Assembly (NCBI RefSeq): GCF_009664975.1
Contig: NZ_WJXB01000009.1
Span: 1-64,000 of the forward strand
Length of the DNA stretch: 64,000 nucleotides
Origin: Paenibacillus monticola
GTDB taxonomy: Bacteria; Bacillota; Bacilli; Paenibacillales; Paenibacillaceae
Direction of reading: 5' to 3'
Shown here: in pieces, positions 1 through 8,340 of the stretch
How positions within the stretch are numbered: position 1 is the stretch's first letter
Layout of the letters: every line of letters starts with the position of its first letter
The notes under the pieces: generated by a model
Seen by the model: only the letters and a program-made list of their open reading frames with translations
Databases searched by the model: none
What the model was told of the DNA's origin: nothing
Position numbers and translations under genes: made by a program

Positions 1-7
1 AGCATGC

Positions 8-50
8 AAAAAAGCGGATACGACCCATGAGATGGGGTATCCGCTTTTTT
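8..50 (-). terminator. Intrinsic terminator after hepT
   Basis: A 14-bp perfect stem (8-21 with 37-50) around a 15-nt loop. The A-run on one side and T-run on the other let it work in both directions. It lies 32 bp past the hepT stop codon and closes the minus-strand group that starts at 4657. Confidence 0.9.
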
Positions 51-81
51 GTTGTTTAGAAGTATGGGCGGGGCTACAGGC

Positions 82-1062
82 TTATCGGTCGCGCCCGGCA
101 AAGTATTGCAGGAGCGTCTCGAGATCCGCGTGCGCTGGGTAAGCAGAGAGTTCCTGCACGATACCAGCGGCCTGCTCCAGATAGTCCTGGCTGATCTCTT
201 CAGCCCGGGCCAAGGCATCGCTGCGGTTGATCAGATTCAGCACATGCACTACTTCAGCATCAGAAGAGTCAGGACCAATTTTACGGATGTCAGAGGCTAG
301 TTCAGAATCCTGAAGGGCATAAAGTACAGGCAAGGTTACTTGGCCGTGGCGCAGATCGCTTCCCGCTGGCTTACCAAGGACCTCTGTAGATTGTGTGAAG
401 TCGAGCAGATCATCCTGAATTTGAAAGGACATCCCCAAGGCTTCTCCAAAGGAATAGAGTAGATTAGCAACCTCCTCAGGACTTTCGGTGGACAATGCGC
501 CAACACGTAAGCAGGTAGCCATGAGCAGTGCTGTTTTGTTTCGTGATTTCTCCAAATACTGATCCATTGTAATATCGTAATCAAAGGCATGTTCCATTTG
601 CTGATACTCACCCAGGCACAGCTGAGCAGTGGCAACAGAGGATAAGTCGTGTACATAACGGTTTTTGTCTCCGGTATGCTTGCTCAATAACTCAATTACG
701 CGGGCGGACATGTAGTTGCCAATATGAACCGCAGATAGTACACCAGTCTTGGTATGCAGGGCAGGGCCACCCCGTCGAAGCTCAGCATCATCAATGATAT
801 CGTCATGAATAAGGGAGGCGGCATGAATAAATTCAGCAGCGGCAGATAATTGAAGCGCCCTGCGCCCTGTGGGCTTTCGGCCAAAACGGCTGCCCACAAT
901 AACCATAAGCGGTCTAAGTCGTTTGCCGCCAGAAGCGACGAGTTCGAGAACACTTTGTGCCAGTTGCGACTTCTTAGGTACGTCTTTATCGCGTGCTACA
1001 AGGTTTTCGATTTCACGATTAATTTCATTCAGATCTATATTCAAGGCTTCGTGCAACTTCAT
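82..1062 (-). CDS. hepT: Polyprenyl (heptaprenyl) diphosphate synthase, component II-like
   Basis: Trans-isoprenyl diphosphate synthase of 326 aa, the usual length of HepT/DmkB proteins. It condenses isopentenyl diphosphate onto an allylic diphosphate to build the polyprenyl tail of menaquinone or demethylmenaquinone. Both Asp-rich metal-binding motifs are visible: DDIIDDAELRRG (first, about residue 90) and QDDLLDF (second, about 216), together with the GGKRLRP substrate motif near residue 45. The start at 1062 has an AGGTGGG ribosome site. It follows the HepS-like gene by 16 bp, so the two should be co-transcribed. In Listeria, the HepT homologue DmkB belongs to the flavin-based electron transfer locus; the Ndh2 and PplA-like genes upstream suggest the same role here (inference). 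A housekeeping HepT is the alternative. Confidence 0.9.
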   Translation of the reverse strand: MKLHEALNIDLNEINREIENLVARDKDVPKKSQLAQSVLELVASGGKRLRPLMVIVGSRFGRKPTGRRALQLSAAAEFIHAASLIHDDIIDDAELRRGGPALHTKTGVLSAVHIGNYMSARVIELLSKHTGDKNRYVHDLSSVATAQLCLGEYQQMEHAFDYDITMDQYLEKSRNKTALLMATCLRVGALSTESPEEVANLLYSFGEALGMSFQIQDDLLDFTQSTEVLGKPAGSDLRHGQVTLPVLYALQDSELASDIRKIGPDSSDAEVVHVLNLINRSDALARAEEISQDYLEQAAGIVQELSAYPAHADLETLLQYFAGRDR

Positions 1063-1078
1063 GTATCGTTCCCACCTG

Positions 1079-1528
1079 TCAAATAGCTTTGCTTGTGCGG
1101 TTCTGTTGCCTGCGTTCTTGGTTCAGGAATTGTTCCATTCCAGCAGCCGGATTTTCTTCCGCAAAGTCCCCATTTGACCGTCGGATCTGCATTTTTTTGA
1201 TCGAAGGAGCCAAATAAGCAACCAGGTCAAGCTCCCGGTATTTTACTGCAAACTGCAGGTAAAAGCTGTAAAGATAGTCTCCATCCAAAATGTTGCGAGT
1301 AAGGTCGGGATGATGTGGGGTGCATTCCATATGGCGTTCTGCAGCCAAGGTGAGAATGGTGTGAATACCCAGCAAATGAACTTTGCGGTTATATTCCAGA
1401 TCATGGCGTTCCAGTACCGAGAGCAGTTGCTCACATTCCGCCGGAGAGAGCTGAAGCTGAATTCCGGCAATCGGTGACATTTCAGCTTGCAGCAACCGGA
1501 AGGTATCTTCAATGAGTTGTCTGTTCAC
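1079..1528 (-). CDS. Short HepS-like protein (possible heptaprenyl diphosphate synthase component I)
   Basis: Soluble helical protein of 149 aa, directly upstream of hepT. The stretch around residues 82-110 (GDYLYSFYLQF, then DLVAYLAPSIKKMQ) resembles the conserved core of component I of heptaprenyl diphosphate synthase. HepS is normally about 250 aa, so this would be a short form. Component I has no catalytic Asp-rich motif of its own and sets chain length as a heterodimer with HepT; none is seen here either. The neighbouring hepT supports the pairing. The family call rests on a weak pattern and position, so it could be an unrelated helical protein. Confidence 0.5.
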   Translation of the reverse strand: MNRQLIEDTFRLLQAEMSPIAGIQLQLSPAECEQLLSVLERHDLEYNRKVHLLGIHTILTLAAERHMECTPHHPDLTRNILDGDYLYSFYLQFAVKYRELDLVAYLAPSIKKMQIRRSNGDFAEENPAAGMEQFLNQERRQQNRTSKAI

Positions 1529-1690
1529 AAGATTCTCTCCTTCTTGTCGGTTTTGCCGGAAGAAACCATACCCCTGATTATCCCTACAAAACCATTTGGT
1601 AAGAAAAATAGTGGCGCTCTGTTATAGCTGACGCCGGTTATAATAACAAAGCATGACATAAAGTGTATGCTTTCATCTTCTTAAATAAGG

Positions 1691-1721
1691 AGAGTAATGT
1701 GTCCTAGGGACACATTACTCT
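1691..1721 (-). terminator. Strong hairpin between ndh2 and the hepS-like gene
   Basis: Perfect 14-bp stem (1691-1704 with 1708-1721) with a three-base loop, in the 296-bp gap after the ndh2 stop. There is no long T-run on either side, so it may be a weak terminator or an RNA processing/stability element that sets the ratio of ndh2 to downstream message. Confidence 0.55.
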
Positions 1722-1824
1722 TAAGTACATCCATATTAGGTAGGCTGTAACAACATTGTTTCTACACTAATCACATATATGATTAACTAATCAAGTCATG
1801 AATAATGTGACAAAGGGATTAACG

Positions 1825-3711
1825 TCAGTCGGTGTACAAGTACCAGCGCCTAACGAGCGGAATTCTCTTCCAATGCTTCTTCAGCCACGGAAGGACATAG
1901 TAATCTAAGCCAAACACGCTTCCTGATCCACCAATTGTAGCGATTGCTGCAGCGGTGTACCATAACATTTCAGTTGAAGCCATTTTTGTAGACCAGATCA
2001 TAACAGCCATACCAATAGTTGCTATAGAAGAAATTGCTGTGAACAAACCAACGATGAGCATTACACCAAATACGATTTCTGCACAGACCATTCCAATTTG
2101 GAACCATTTTGCTAAGAAGGTGTAGCTTCCATCGTTATTGTAGAACATTAGATCCATGAACCAGTTAGTAATATTGTATACAAATCCAGGTACGGGCAGT
2201 GCTACTACAGCTTCTTTGGCAGTACTAACTGCTGATGCTGCGGAAGAAGCGTCTACCGTAGTTTTAACTGCATCGACTGCTACACTGGCTGCCGAAGCGG
2301 CGTCAGTAGCATAAGGTGCGGCTGGAATCAGGAAAATCTTATCCGGATCTTCCCAAATCTTCTTCAACTTATCGATACCTTCATAGAGCCACATGCCACC
2401 GAGCAGCATGCGAAGCGGAACGATCCAGAAGTTAGGTGAACGCTTGGAGAAATAACCGCCCAAGAAGCTCTTGCGATTCTCAACATGGAAGAACTCATGC
2501 ATCATGTATGTCCATACTTTGTTGAAACCTACAACTTGGGACAAGTAGAACATATTGATAAAATGCTTGGACAACATCGCCATAAAGCCAGTAAGCATAA
2601 AGAACTTGCCTGGTAGGCCAACGTTCGCTACACCGTAACGGCTACCGATGGAAACCATGGTACCGTGGAAGCCTGGTTTGTATGCTTTTTTAGCTGTACC
2701 ATTGATGTCTGCTGCAATGTTGGTCGCAATCACCGGAGCGGCTTGTTCAGCATTCTCAACCATCTGTGGGACAGGACGGGTTTCGCCTTCAGGAATAAAG
2801 AAAATGTTATCCCCAACAACGTACACGTTCTTATGATCCACACTTTCCAGGTTCTCATTCGTAACAATACGTTTGCGACCTTGTTGTTGAACATTATCAC
2901 CCAGAGTGCCTACAAGTTCGGAACCTTCAACGCCGGCTGTCCAAACTACTGTGTGTGCATCAACAATGTTTTTCTCGCCGAGAGCAACACTGCCCTTGCC
3001 TACTTCGGTGATTTTTGCGCTTGTAACAATCTCTACATTCAGCTTGCGAAGACGAGCTTCAGCTTTCTGAATGAGCTTATCAGGCAGAATCGGAAGAACC
3101 TTAGGAGCCATATCCGCCACGACCAGACGAACCTCGGAAGGATCGATGTAGAATTCTTTGCAGAGCTCATCGCGATTTTCGGCCATTTCGCCAATCAATT
3201 CCACACCGGTAAATCCAGCGCCTACAACCACGAACGTCAACATGGAGCGGCGAACCGCTGCATTCTTTTCTTTCGCTGCTAATGTGTACATATCACGGAT
3301 TTGACGTTTCAGAGCAACGGCATCATCGTATGACCAGAAGGAAAGAGTATTTTCTTCTGCTCCGGGAATACCGAAAAATGTTGGCTTGCTGCCTGTGCCG
3401 ATTACAAGGTAATCATAAGCATAGGTTGCTTTTTCGGATGTTAGCTTTTTAGTTTTGAAATCAATGTTAGTGACTTCATCCAGTACGACATCGACTTTAA
3501 GACCAGCAAATATTTTTTTGAGATCAATCTTAATCGAATCCTCTGGAGCGCGGTTAGCAGCAACCTCATGCAGCTCAGTCAATAGAGTGTGGTAAGGATT
3601 TCGGTCAATAAGCTTGATTTCAATTTCTTTGTTGTTCTTAAATTTCTTTGCCAGTTTCTTAGCCGTGAGTACGCCGCCGTAGCCGCCACCCAAAATGACT
3701 ATTTTTTTCAA
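1825..3711 (-). CDS. ndh2: Type II NADH dehydrogenase with C-terminal membrane domain (Ndh2-type)
   Basis: Flavoprotein of 628 aa that should pass electrons from NADH to a quinone at the inner face of the membrane. Residues 1-400 are a classic NDH-2: FAD-binding GGGYGG at 8-13, second nucleotide-binding GAGFTG at 164-169, and the FAD-contacting VYVVGD near 296-301. Ordinary NDH-2 proteins stop near 400 aa. Here residues 425-628 add four or so membrane segments of DoxX-like character, split by an Ala/Ser-rich stretch at 463-505. This NDH-2 plus membrane tail is the layout of Ndh2 in the Listeria extracellular electron transfer system. It lies 49 bp after the FMN lipoprotein gene on the same strand, which strengthens that reading. 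A respiratory role in an ordinary chain is not excluded. Confidence 0.88.
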   Translation of the reverse strand: MKKIVILGGGYGGVLTAKKLAKKFKNNKEIEIKLIDRNPYHTLLTELHEVAANRAPEDSIKIDLKKIFAGLKVDVVLDEVTNIDFKTKKLTSEKATYAYDYLVIGTGSKPTFFGIPGAEENTLSFWSYDDAVALKRQIRDMYTLAAKEKNAAVRRSMLTFVVVGAGFTGVELIGEMAENRDELCKEFYIDPSEVRLVVADMAPKVLPILPDKLIQKAEARLRKLNVEIVTSAKITEVGKGSVALGEKNIVDAHTVVWTAGVEGSELVGTLGDNVQQQGRKRIVTNENLESVDHKNVYVVGDNIFFIPEGETRPVPQMVENAEQAAPVIATNIAADINGTAKKAYKPGFHGTMVSIGSRYGVANVGLPGKFFMLTGFMAMLSKHFINMFYLSQVVGFNKVWTYMMHEFFHVENRKSFLGGYFSKRSPNFWIVPLRMLLGGMWLYEGIDKLKKIWEDPDKIFLIPAAPYATDAASAASVAVDAVKTTVDASSAASAVSTAKEAVVALPVPGFVYNITNWFMDLMFYNNDGSYTFLAKWFQIGMVCAEIVFGVMLIVGLFTAISSIATIGMAVMIWSTKMASTEMLWYTAAAIATIGGSGSVFGLDYYVLPWLKKHWKRIPLVRRWYLYTD

Positions 3712-3760
3712 AAGAAACTCACCTCATTCATCTGATTAGCTGCAAGAGAATTGCGAATAA

Positions 3761-4657
3761 TTATTTCGCGCCTTCGAGTGCTTTTTCTGCCAGTGTAAAG
3801 TATTCGCCTACATGGATGGAAACGCCGGAGATAGCATCAGTCTTGCCTTCAGCATCAAGTGCAGGTGCTGCACCTTTATTCTCAAGGAAGTAAGCTTCAG
3901 CTTTGGCAATTTCTTCATGCCATTCTGCAGTAGCGCCGCCGGCTTTCATACCGTATTTGCCATCTACAGAATATTGTTTCTTATCGTCGCCAGCAGCATT
4001 CACACCACTGAATTTAACTGCTACAATGTTGCCGTTAGCAACACTCAGAGCAACAGTGGATTTCCAGCCGGATTCAGCATCCATTTCACCTTCAGCTACG
4101 TAACCGCCGTCTTTATAAGCACCAGCTTCAACAGGACCGGCAGCAAGAGCAGCTTGAGCAGCAACTACAAAATCATTAACATGTACAGATACGCCAGAAA
4201 CAGCGTCAGTTTTACCTTCAGCGTCAAAAGTAAGAGCAGCTGGATCTTGTTTTTCAATTAGAAATGCTTCAGCTTTAGCAGCTTGTTCATGCCATTCAGC
4301 TTGAGCACCGCCTTTTTCAACCAAGCCGTATTTACCATCTTCAGATACCTTTTTCTTGAGATCGCCAGCATTTTTTACATTGAACGCATCCCAGTTAGCC
4401 TTGGTAATTTTGCCGCCTTCTACAGTTAAGAGTACGTAAGTTTGCCAGCCAGTTTCTGCATCAGCTTCAATAGTTCCGTAGTAAGTACCGTCTTGGTACT
4501 TTGCTGTTTCTGTTGCAGCATTGGCGGAATTAGCAGCTGGTGCAGTTGTTTCAGCAGGGGCATTAGTTGCGGCTGGGGCGTTGTTTGTGTTGTTGCCACA
4601 ACCAGCGAGTACTCCAAGTAAAAGGGCACTCGACAAGATTACAGAAGCTTTTTTCAT
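3761..4657 (-). CDS. pplA: PplA-like lipoprotein with two FMN-binding domains
   Basis: Exported lipoprotein of 298 aa. The signal peptide ends at a lipobox, LAGC, with lipidated Cys20. A flexible Ala/Thr/Asn-rich spacer (21-50) follows, then two homologous FMN-binding domains (about 52-172 and 180-297). Each domain has a Trp-His-Glu segment and a flavin-attachment-like motif, DAVSGVS at 151-157 and DAISGVS at 274-280, where a Ser or Thr accepts FMN from an ApbE/FmnB-type transferase. In Listeria PplA is the extracellular shuttle that carries electrons to iron or flavin. The layout (lipid anchor, spacer, two domains) and the ndh2 neighbour match it. No transferase gene is in the window. The start has a strong GGAGG site at 4669-4673. 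Confidence 0.88.
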   Translation of the reverse strand: MKKASVILSSALLLGVLAGCGNNTNNAPAATNAPAETTAPAANSANAATETAKYQDGTYYGTIEADAETGWQTYVLLTVEGGKITKANWDAFNVKNAGDLKKKVSEDGKYGLVEKGGAQAEWHEQAAKAEAFLIEKQDPAALTFDAEGKTDAVSGVSVHVNDFVVAAQAALAAGPVEAGAYKDGGYVAEGEMDAESGWKSTVALSVANGNIVAVKFSGVNAAGDDKKQYSVDGKYGMKAGGATAEWHEEIAKAEAYFLENKGAAPALDAEGKTDAISGVSIHVGEYFTLAEKALEGAK

Positions 4658-4694
4658 TTTGATATGACCTCCAAAAATAGTTTAAAATATATAT

Positions 4695-4717
4695 ATTAAA
4701 ATGTAAAACATTTTAAT
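4695..4717. promoter_or_regulatory. Inverted repeat near the pplA promoter
   Basis: Perfect 9-bp arms (ATTAAAATG and its complement) around a 5-bp spacer, 38-60 bp before the pplA start codon. The position suits an operator or a leader hairpin. No regulator family is recognised. Confidence 0.45.
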
Positions 4718-4726
4718 AGTAAATAG

Positions 4727-4765
4727 AAGTGATAAAAATCACTTTATAAATGACATTTGTCACTT
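4727..4765. promoter_or_regulatory. Two adjacent GTGA-N6-TCAC-type boxes
   Basis: The first box (4727-4744) is a perfect palindrome, AAGTGAT-AAAA-ATCACTT, which fits GTGA-N6-TCAC. The second (4750-4763) is ATGA-CATTTG-TCAC, one mismatch from the same pattern. This is the half-site geometry of both CRP/FNR-family and Rex operators. Both lie about 70-110 bp upstream of pplA, so oxygen- or NADH-responsive control of the electron transfer genes is plausible but inferred. Confidence 0.5.
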
Positions 4766-4888
4766 TGACTTGGGTGCAAAGCCCCACTTTGTAGCAAGCA
4801 TATGACATATATCGGCATACAATAAGAAAAAATTTAATTATCTCAGTTCTTCTTCGATGGCATTTTAGCACAAGGAAGGAGATAAGGC

Positions 4889-4906
4889 ATGTGAAAATAA
4901 TCACTT
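4889..4906. promoter_or_regulatory. Third GTGA-N6-TCAC box
   Basis: GTGA-AAATAA-TCAC at 4891-4904 matches the CRP/FNR/Rex half-site pattern exactly. It lies about 235 bp upstream of pplA and about 260 bp upstream of the small plus-strand gene at 5149, so it could serve either. Confidence 0.45.
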
Positions 4907-5148
4907 AAAAAAATGATAAATTATTTTACATATGGATCATATCAAATTTTAAAATATATTGATAGCTAATATTATAGACTATTATGTGACAAAAAGTGAC
5001 TTAATACTTGAAAGTAAGTATGCAGGAAATGGATTCACTCAAAATAGAGCGGGGTAATATAAAAGAAAGAATATAAAGTGCTTAATTCATAATAATTGCT
5101 GACCATAAAGCCTCAAGGCAGGGTAATGACATTTCTTAAGGAGAGGCG

Positions 5149-5421
5149 ATGTCTATGTACAAATCTCATGTGGTGGCAGGCAGAATTATTGAAATCAACG
5201 CTGATCGGGTGCTTACACAGCAAGGAGACATGTTCTGCACCTACCATCCCCGGTACTATATGCTTCCGGCTGTTGAGACGTGGACAGAAGCCGAGTGTGA
5301 CCCTGAAGAGGATACTGCAACACAGAAGCAAGGGAACATTACGGGAGACCTGCCTAAAAGGCGTTGGAATCCCATAAAATCCTGGTTCTCGTTACAGAAG
5401 AAAAGCGCAAATCGTATCTGA
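5149..5421 (+). CDS. Small hypothetical protein
   Basis: Not recognised. It has 90 aa, is polar, and has no signal peptide or membrane segment. An AAGGAG ribosome site 6 bp before the ATG favours translation. The last codons run into the left arm of the terminator at 5392-5441. It sits alone between divergent pplA and the histidine kinase. It could be a real short gene or a chance frame; the ribosome site and following terminator favour real. Confidence 0.5.
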   Translation: MSMYKSHVVAGRIIEINADRVLTQQGDMFCTYHPRYYMLPAVETWTEAECDPEEDTATQKQGNITGDLPKRRWNPIKSWFSLQKKSANRI

Positions 5422-5441
5422 TTTGCGCTTTTCTTCTGTAA
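5392..5441 (+). terminator. Long perfect terminator hairpin
   Basis: 22-bp perfect arms (5392-5413 and 5420-5441) around a 6-base loop. The left arm lies inside the small gene and the loop holds the first base of its TGA stop codon. The right arm contains a T-rich CTTTTCTTCT stretch. Confidence 0.8.
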
Positions 5442-5528
5442 TAATGGTCTTGTAGATTTGAATCATTATTATTATGGTAATATGGTGGATAAGAATTGCA
5501 ATTTACTATGTGTAACAGGAGTGAATCT

Positions 5529-6941
5529 ATGGAATATCTGAAAATATTTTTCGTGAATACGGCGGTGTTAATTACCTTAGCCTATTTGGCAAATTTGATA
5601 TATAAATTTACGATCACTAATGCACCTGAACAGATGAAGAAGATTTGCTGGGTACTTTTGACGATATTCGCGGGATGGAGCAGTATGTTTTTTGGCTATA
5701 GGTTGGATGAACATGTGATTTTTGATTTGCGGTTTGTGCCGCTAATCATCTCTACTTTGGCTTTTCCACAACCCTTTATACTTATAATGATAGGTGTTGG
5801 AACCGGGCTAGCGCGATTAACCTTCGGGGTTAACGAAGCTGCAGTAGTAGGAACTCTTAATTTGTCCATTCTGGGGTTTGTCTGCGCAGCGCTCAGCTTC
5901 TGGGTACGTCGTTCTACCTCAACTATAGTGAACAAAGGGCTTACTATAATACTCATCGTAAATCTAGTCAATGCCCTTAATATCATTGCCTTTGGCGTTA
6001 TACCTGACAAAGAGTACATAACTGGGATAATGCCAGTTACTTTCCCAGCCGGTTTAATTCTCAGCATGCTATTTGCACTTATTATCCGCGACTTCCAACT
6101 GGAAATGATGCGTAATGAACAGATCCAGCGGGCAAACAAAATGTTGTCTGCTCAGACTGAGGAGCTGCACAAGAATAAAATTGTGCTTGAAGAAAGAGCA
6201 AAGCAATTAATGAAGGCTTCTCAATATAAATCTGAGTTTCTGACGAATATGTCACACGAGCTTAGAACACCACTAAACAGTATCATTAATTTATCGCAGT
6301 TAATTGAAGAGAAGGATTCCTCACTCAGTGAGGATGAGATGGTGGAATACGGAATGATTATCCATCGTTCAGGCGAGGATCTACTGATGCTTATTAATGA
6401 TATCCTGGATCTATCCAAGGTAGAGGCAGGTCAACTGGATATATTAAATGAGGAGTTGAATGTTAGTGAAGTACCGGAGCTCCTTGCTTTGCAGTTTAAT
6501 GTCATGGCCCGACAGAAGGGGCTGGAATTTAATATTGTTCTAAATGAAGATGTACCGTTAACATTAACTTCAGATCCGCAACGAGTACAGCAGATTCTTC
6601 GCAATCTGCTCTCTAATGCTTTTAAATTCACGAAGGTTGGCCACATCTCGCTAATTATTCGAGTAGAGAAGAAAAGAGCAGGAGCTGTAGACAAGCGCTG
6701 GGTCGTATTTGACGTGCAAGACAGTGGGATCGGGATTGCCTCGGAGAAGCACACGATTATTTTTGAAGCCTTTCAGCAGGCGGACAGCACAATTAGCCGA
6801 ATGTATGGCGGGACCGGGCTAGGGTTGTCAATCAGCAATGATCTGGCCAGACTTCTCGGTGGTTTTATTACTTTGAAGAGCGTGGAAGGAAAGGGGAGCT
6901 TATTCTCTCTATATTTACCCCTTGAAGGCACATCAAAGTAA
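5529..6941 (+). CDS. Sensor histidine kinase with 5TM sensing region
   Basis: Membrane histidine kinase of 470 aa. The N-terminal ~190 residues form five or six hydrophobic segments of the 5TMR-LYT sensor type, followed by a short coiled coil. The phosphoacceptor is His243 in the SHELRTP motif of the HisKA domain. The ATP-binding domain shows the N box (NLLSNAFKF), G1 (DSGIGI) and G2 (GTGLGL). It autophosphorylates and passes phosphate to a response regulator. None is encoded nearby, so this is an orphan kinase. An in-frame ATG exists at 5496, but CAGGAG is correctly spaced before 5529. Confidence 0.88.
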   Translation: MEYLKIFFVNTAVLITLAYLANLIYKFTITNAPEQMKKICWVLLTIFAGWSSMFFGYRLDEHVIFDLRFVPLIISTLAFPQPFILIMIGVGTGLARLTFGVNEAAVVGTLNLSILGFVCAALSFWVRRSTSTIVNKGLTIILIVNLVNALNIIAFGVIPDKEYITGIMPVTFPAGLILSMLFALIIRDFQLEMMRNEQIQRANKMLSAQTEELHKNKIVLEERAKQLMKASQYKSEFLTNMSHELRTPLNSIINLSQLIEEKDSSLSEDEMVEYGMIIHRSGEDLLMLINDILDLSKVEAGQLDILNEELNVSEVPELLALQFNVMARQKGLEFNIVLNEDVPLTLTSDPQRVQQILRNLLSNAFKFTKVGHISLIIRVEKKRAGAVDKRWVVFDVQDSGIGIASEKHTIIFEAFQQADSTISRMYGGTGLGLSISNDLARLLGGFITLKSVEGKGSLFSLYLPLEGTSK

Positions 6942-7045
6942 GCGGTTAGAGACTCCAACATTTTTTGTGGTTTTGGCGTATTGACAGAAGAGTGATGCTG
7001 AGTAGAATGAAGCCAAAGCCGCATCGAAGGAGTGTTATAGTCCGT

Positions 7046-8320
7046 ATGAACATCATGAGAAGGAGGCCGTCGACTAGCCGTCCGAAGCTTAGCCGTAAAG
7101 CCTCAATACATCGTAAGAATTTGCGGATAGCTACATTTGAGGGAATCCCGGCAACGATCTTTCAGGTACTGCTTCAAGGGCAGTTCCTGACAGGATTCTT
7201 GTTGTATTTAGGAGCTACGTCAAGCCAGATTGGTTTTGTTCTGGCACTGACGACCCTTGTTAATATTGCGCAGATAGGTGTAGCCTTTCTAATTCAAAAA
7301 CTGCCGAGCCGCAAATGGGCCATGGTTACCTTTATCGGACTGCAGAGGGTGCTCTGGGGTTCTACAGGACTTGTTCCATTTATATTCCCGCATCAATATT
7401 GGGTTATAGCCTTTATTGGCTTGTACACTATGGCGTTTATTGTCAACACGGTCAGTGGTGTGCTGTGGAGTTCAGTGATTAGCGATCTTGTTCCCTCGCG
7501 TGTACGGGGGCGTTATTTTGGGATTCGGAATACCCTGCTGAATGCTCTGGGGAGTTTGGTCTTGTATGGTGGCGGAGTTATTCTGGACCGTTATCCTGGA
7601 GGGCATGGCTTTCTCATCCTTTATATTGTTGTATGGATTTTCTCTATGACGAACGTGGTCGTATTTTTCTTTTACCCGGATGTGCCTTTCGAGAAATCCG
7701 AAGAGATTAAGTTTCTGCCCATGTTTAAAAAGCCGCTTCATGATAAGTTGTTTATGAAGTCGACCTTGTTCCTCGCCGCCTGGCTGCTGCTGCAGAACGT
7801 GACCGTTCCTCTTTATTCCTATGTCATGCTGCAGCTGCTGCATATTAATTATGAGACGTTATCCTTGCTTAATGTGGCTCAGACGCTCTTTATGATGGCG
7901 AGCTTTTATGTCTGGGGCAATCTAAATGCCAAATACAGCAACAAGCGTCTGCTGTTCTGGACATTGCCAATTATTGCGGTTTCCTCATTGCTTTGGGGGC
8001 TGTTGTCCGTTCTTCCAATGCTGCTTGTTCTCTTTGCGGCGCATATAGTATTTGGTGTCGGAGTGGGCGGGTTCAACCAATTGGCCTTCAACTTTCTTAT
8101 CGGAGACACACCTAAGAAGGAGCGTCCGATGTATATGGCCATGTATGCGGCGCTCACGGGTCTATCTTCCTTTTTCGGACCCCTTATTGGAGGTAGGGTT
8201 TACGAAGTGATCAAGCACTGGCCGCATTGGACTCAGGTGTACGGTATGCAGTTGGTCATCGGTACCCTGATGATTGTATTGGTGCTGGTGCAGGGCCGGC
8301 GTATTCTCAGAGATGAATAG
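7046..8320 (+). CDS. Major facilitator superfamily transporter
   Basis: Integral membrane protein of about 424 aa with some 12 hydrophobic helices in two six-helix halves and a basic N-terminal tail rich in Arg and Lys. It should be a secondary transporter, most likely an exporter, but no substrate can be read from the sequence. The start is uncertain: 7046 has AAGGAG 13 bp upstream, while the frame stays open back to 6965. It lies about 100 bp after the kinase gene on the same strand. Confidence 0.8.
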   Translation: MNIMRRRPSTSRPKLSRKASIHRKNLRIATFEGIPATIFQVLLQGQFLTGFLLYLGATSSQIGFVLALTTLVNIAQIGVAFLIQKLPSRKWAMVTFIGLQRVLWGSTGLVPFIFPHQYWVIAFIGLYTMAFIVNTVSGVLWSSVISDLVPSRVRGRYFGIRNTLLNALGSLVLYGGGVILDRYPGGHGFLILYIVVWIFSMTNVVVFFFYPDVPFEKSEEIKFLPMFKKPLHDKLFMKSTLFLAAWLLLQNVTVPLYSYVMLQLLHINYETLSLLNVAQTLFMMASFYVWGNLNAKYSNKRLLFWTLPIIAVSSLLWGLLSVLPMLLVLFAAHIVFGVGVGGFNQLAFNFLIGDTPKKERPMYMAMYAALTGLSSFFGPLIGGRVYEVIKHWPHWTQVYGMQLVIGTLMIVLVLVQGRRILRDE

Positions 8321-8340
8321 AAGTGAAAGGGAGTTTTACC

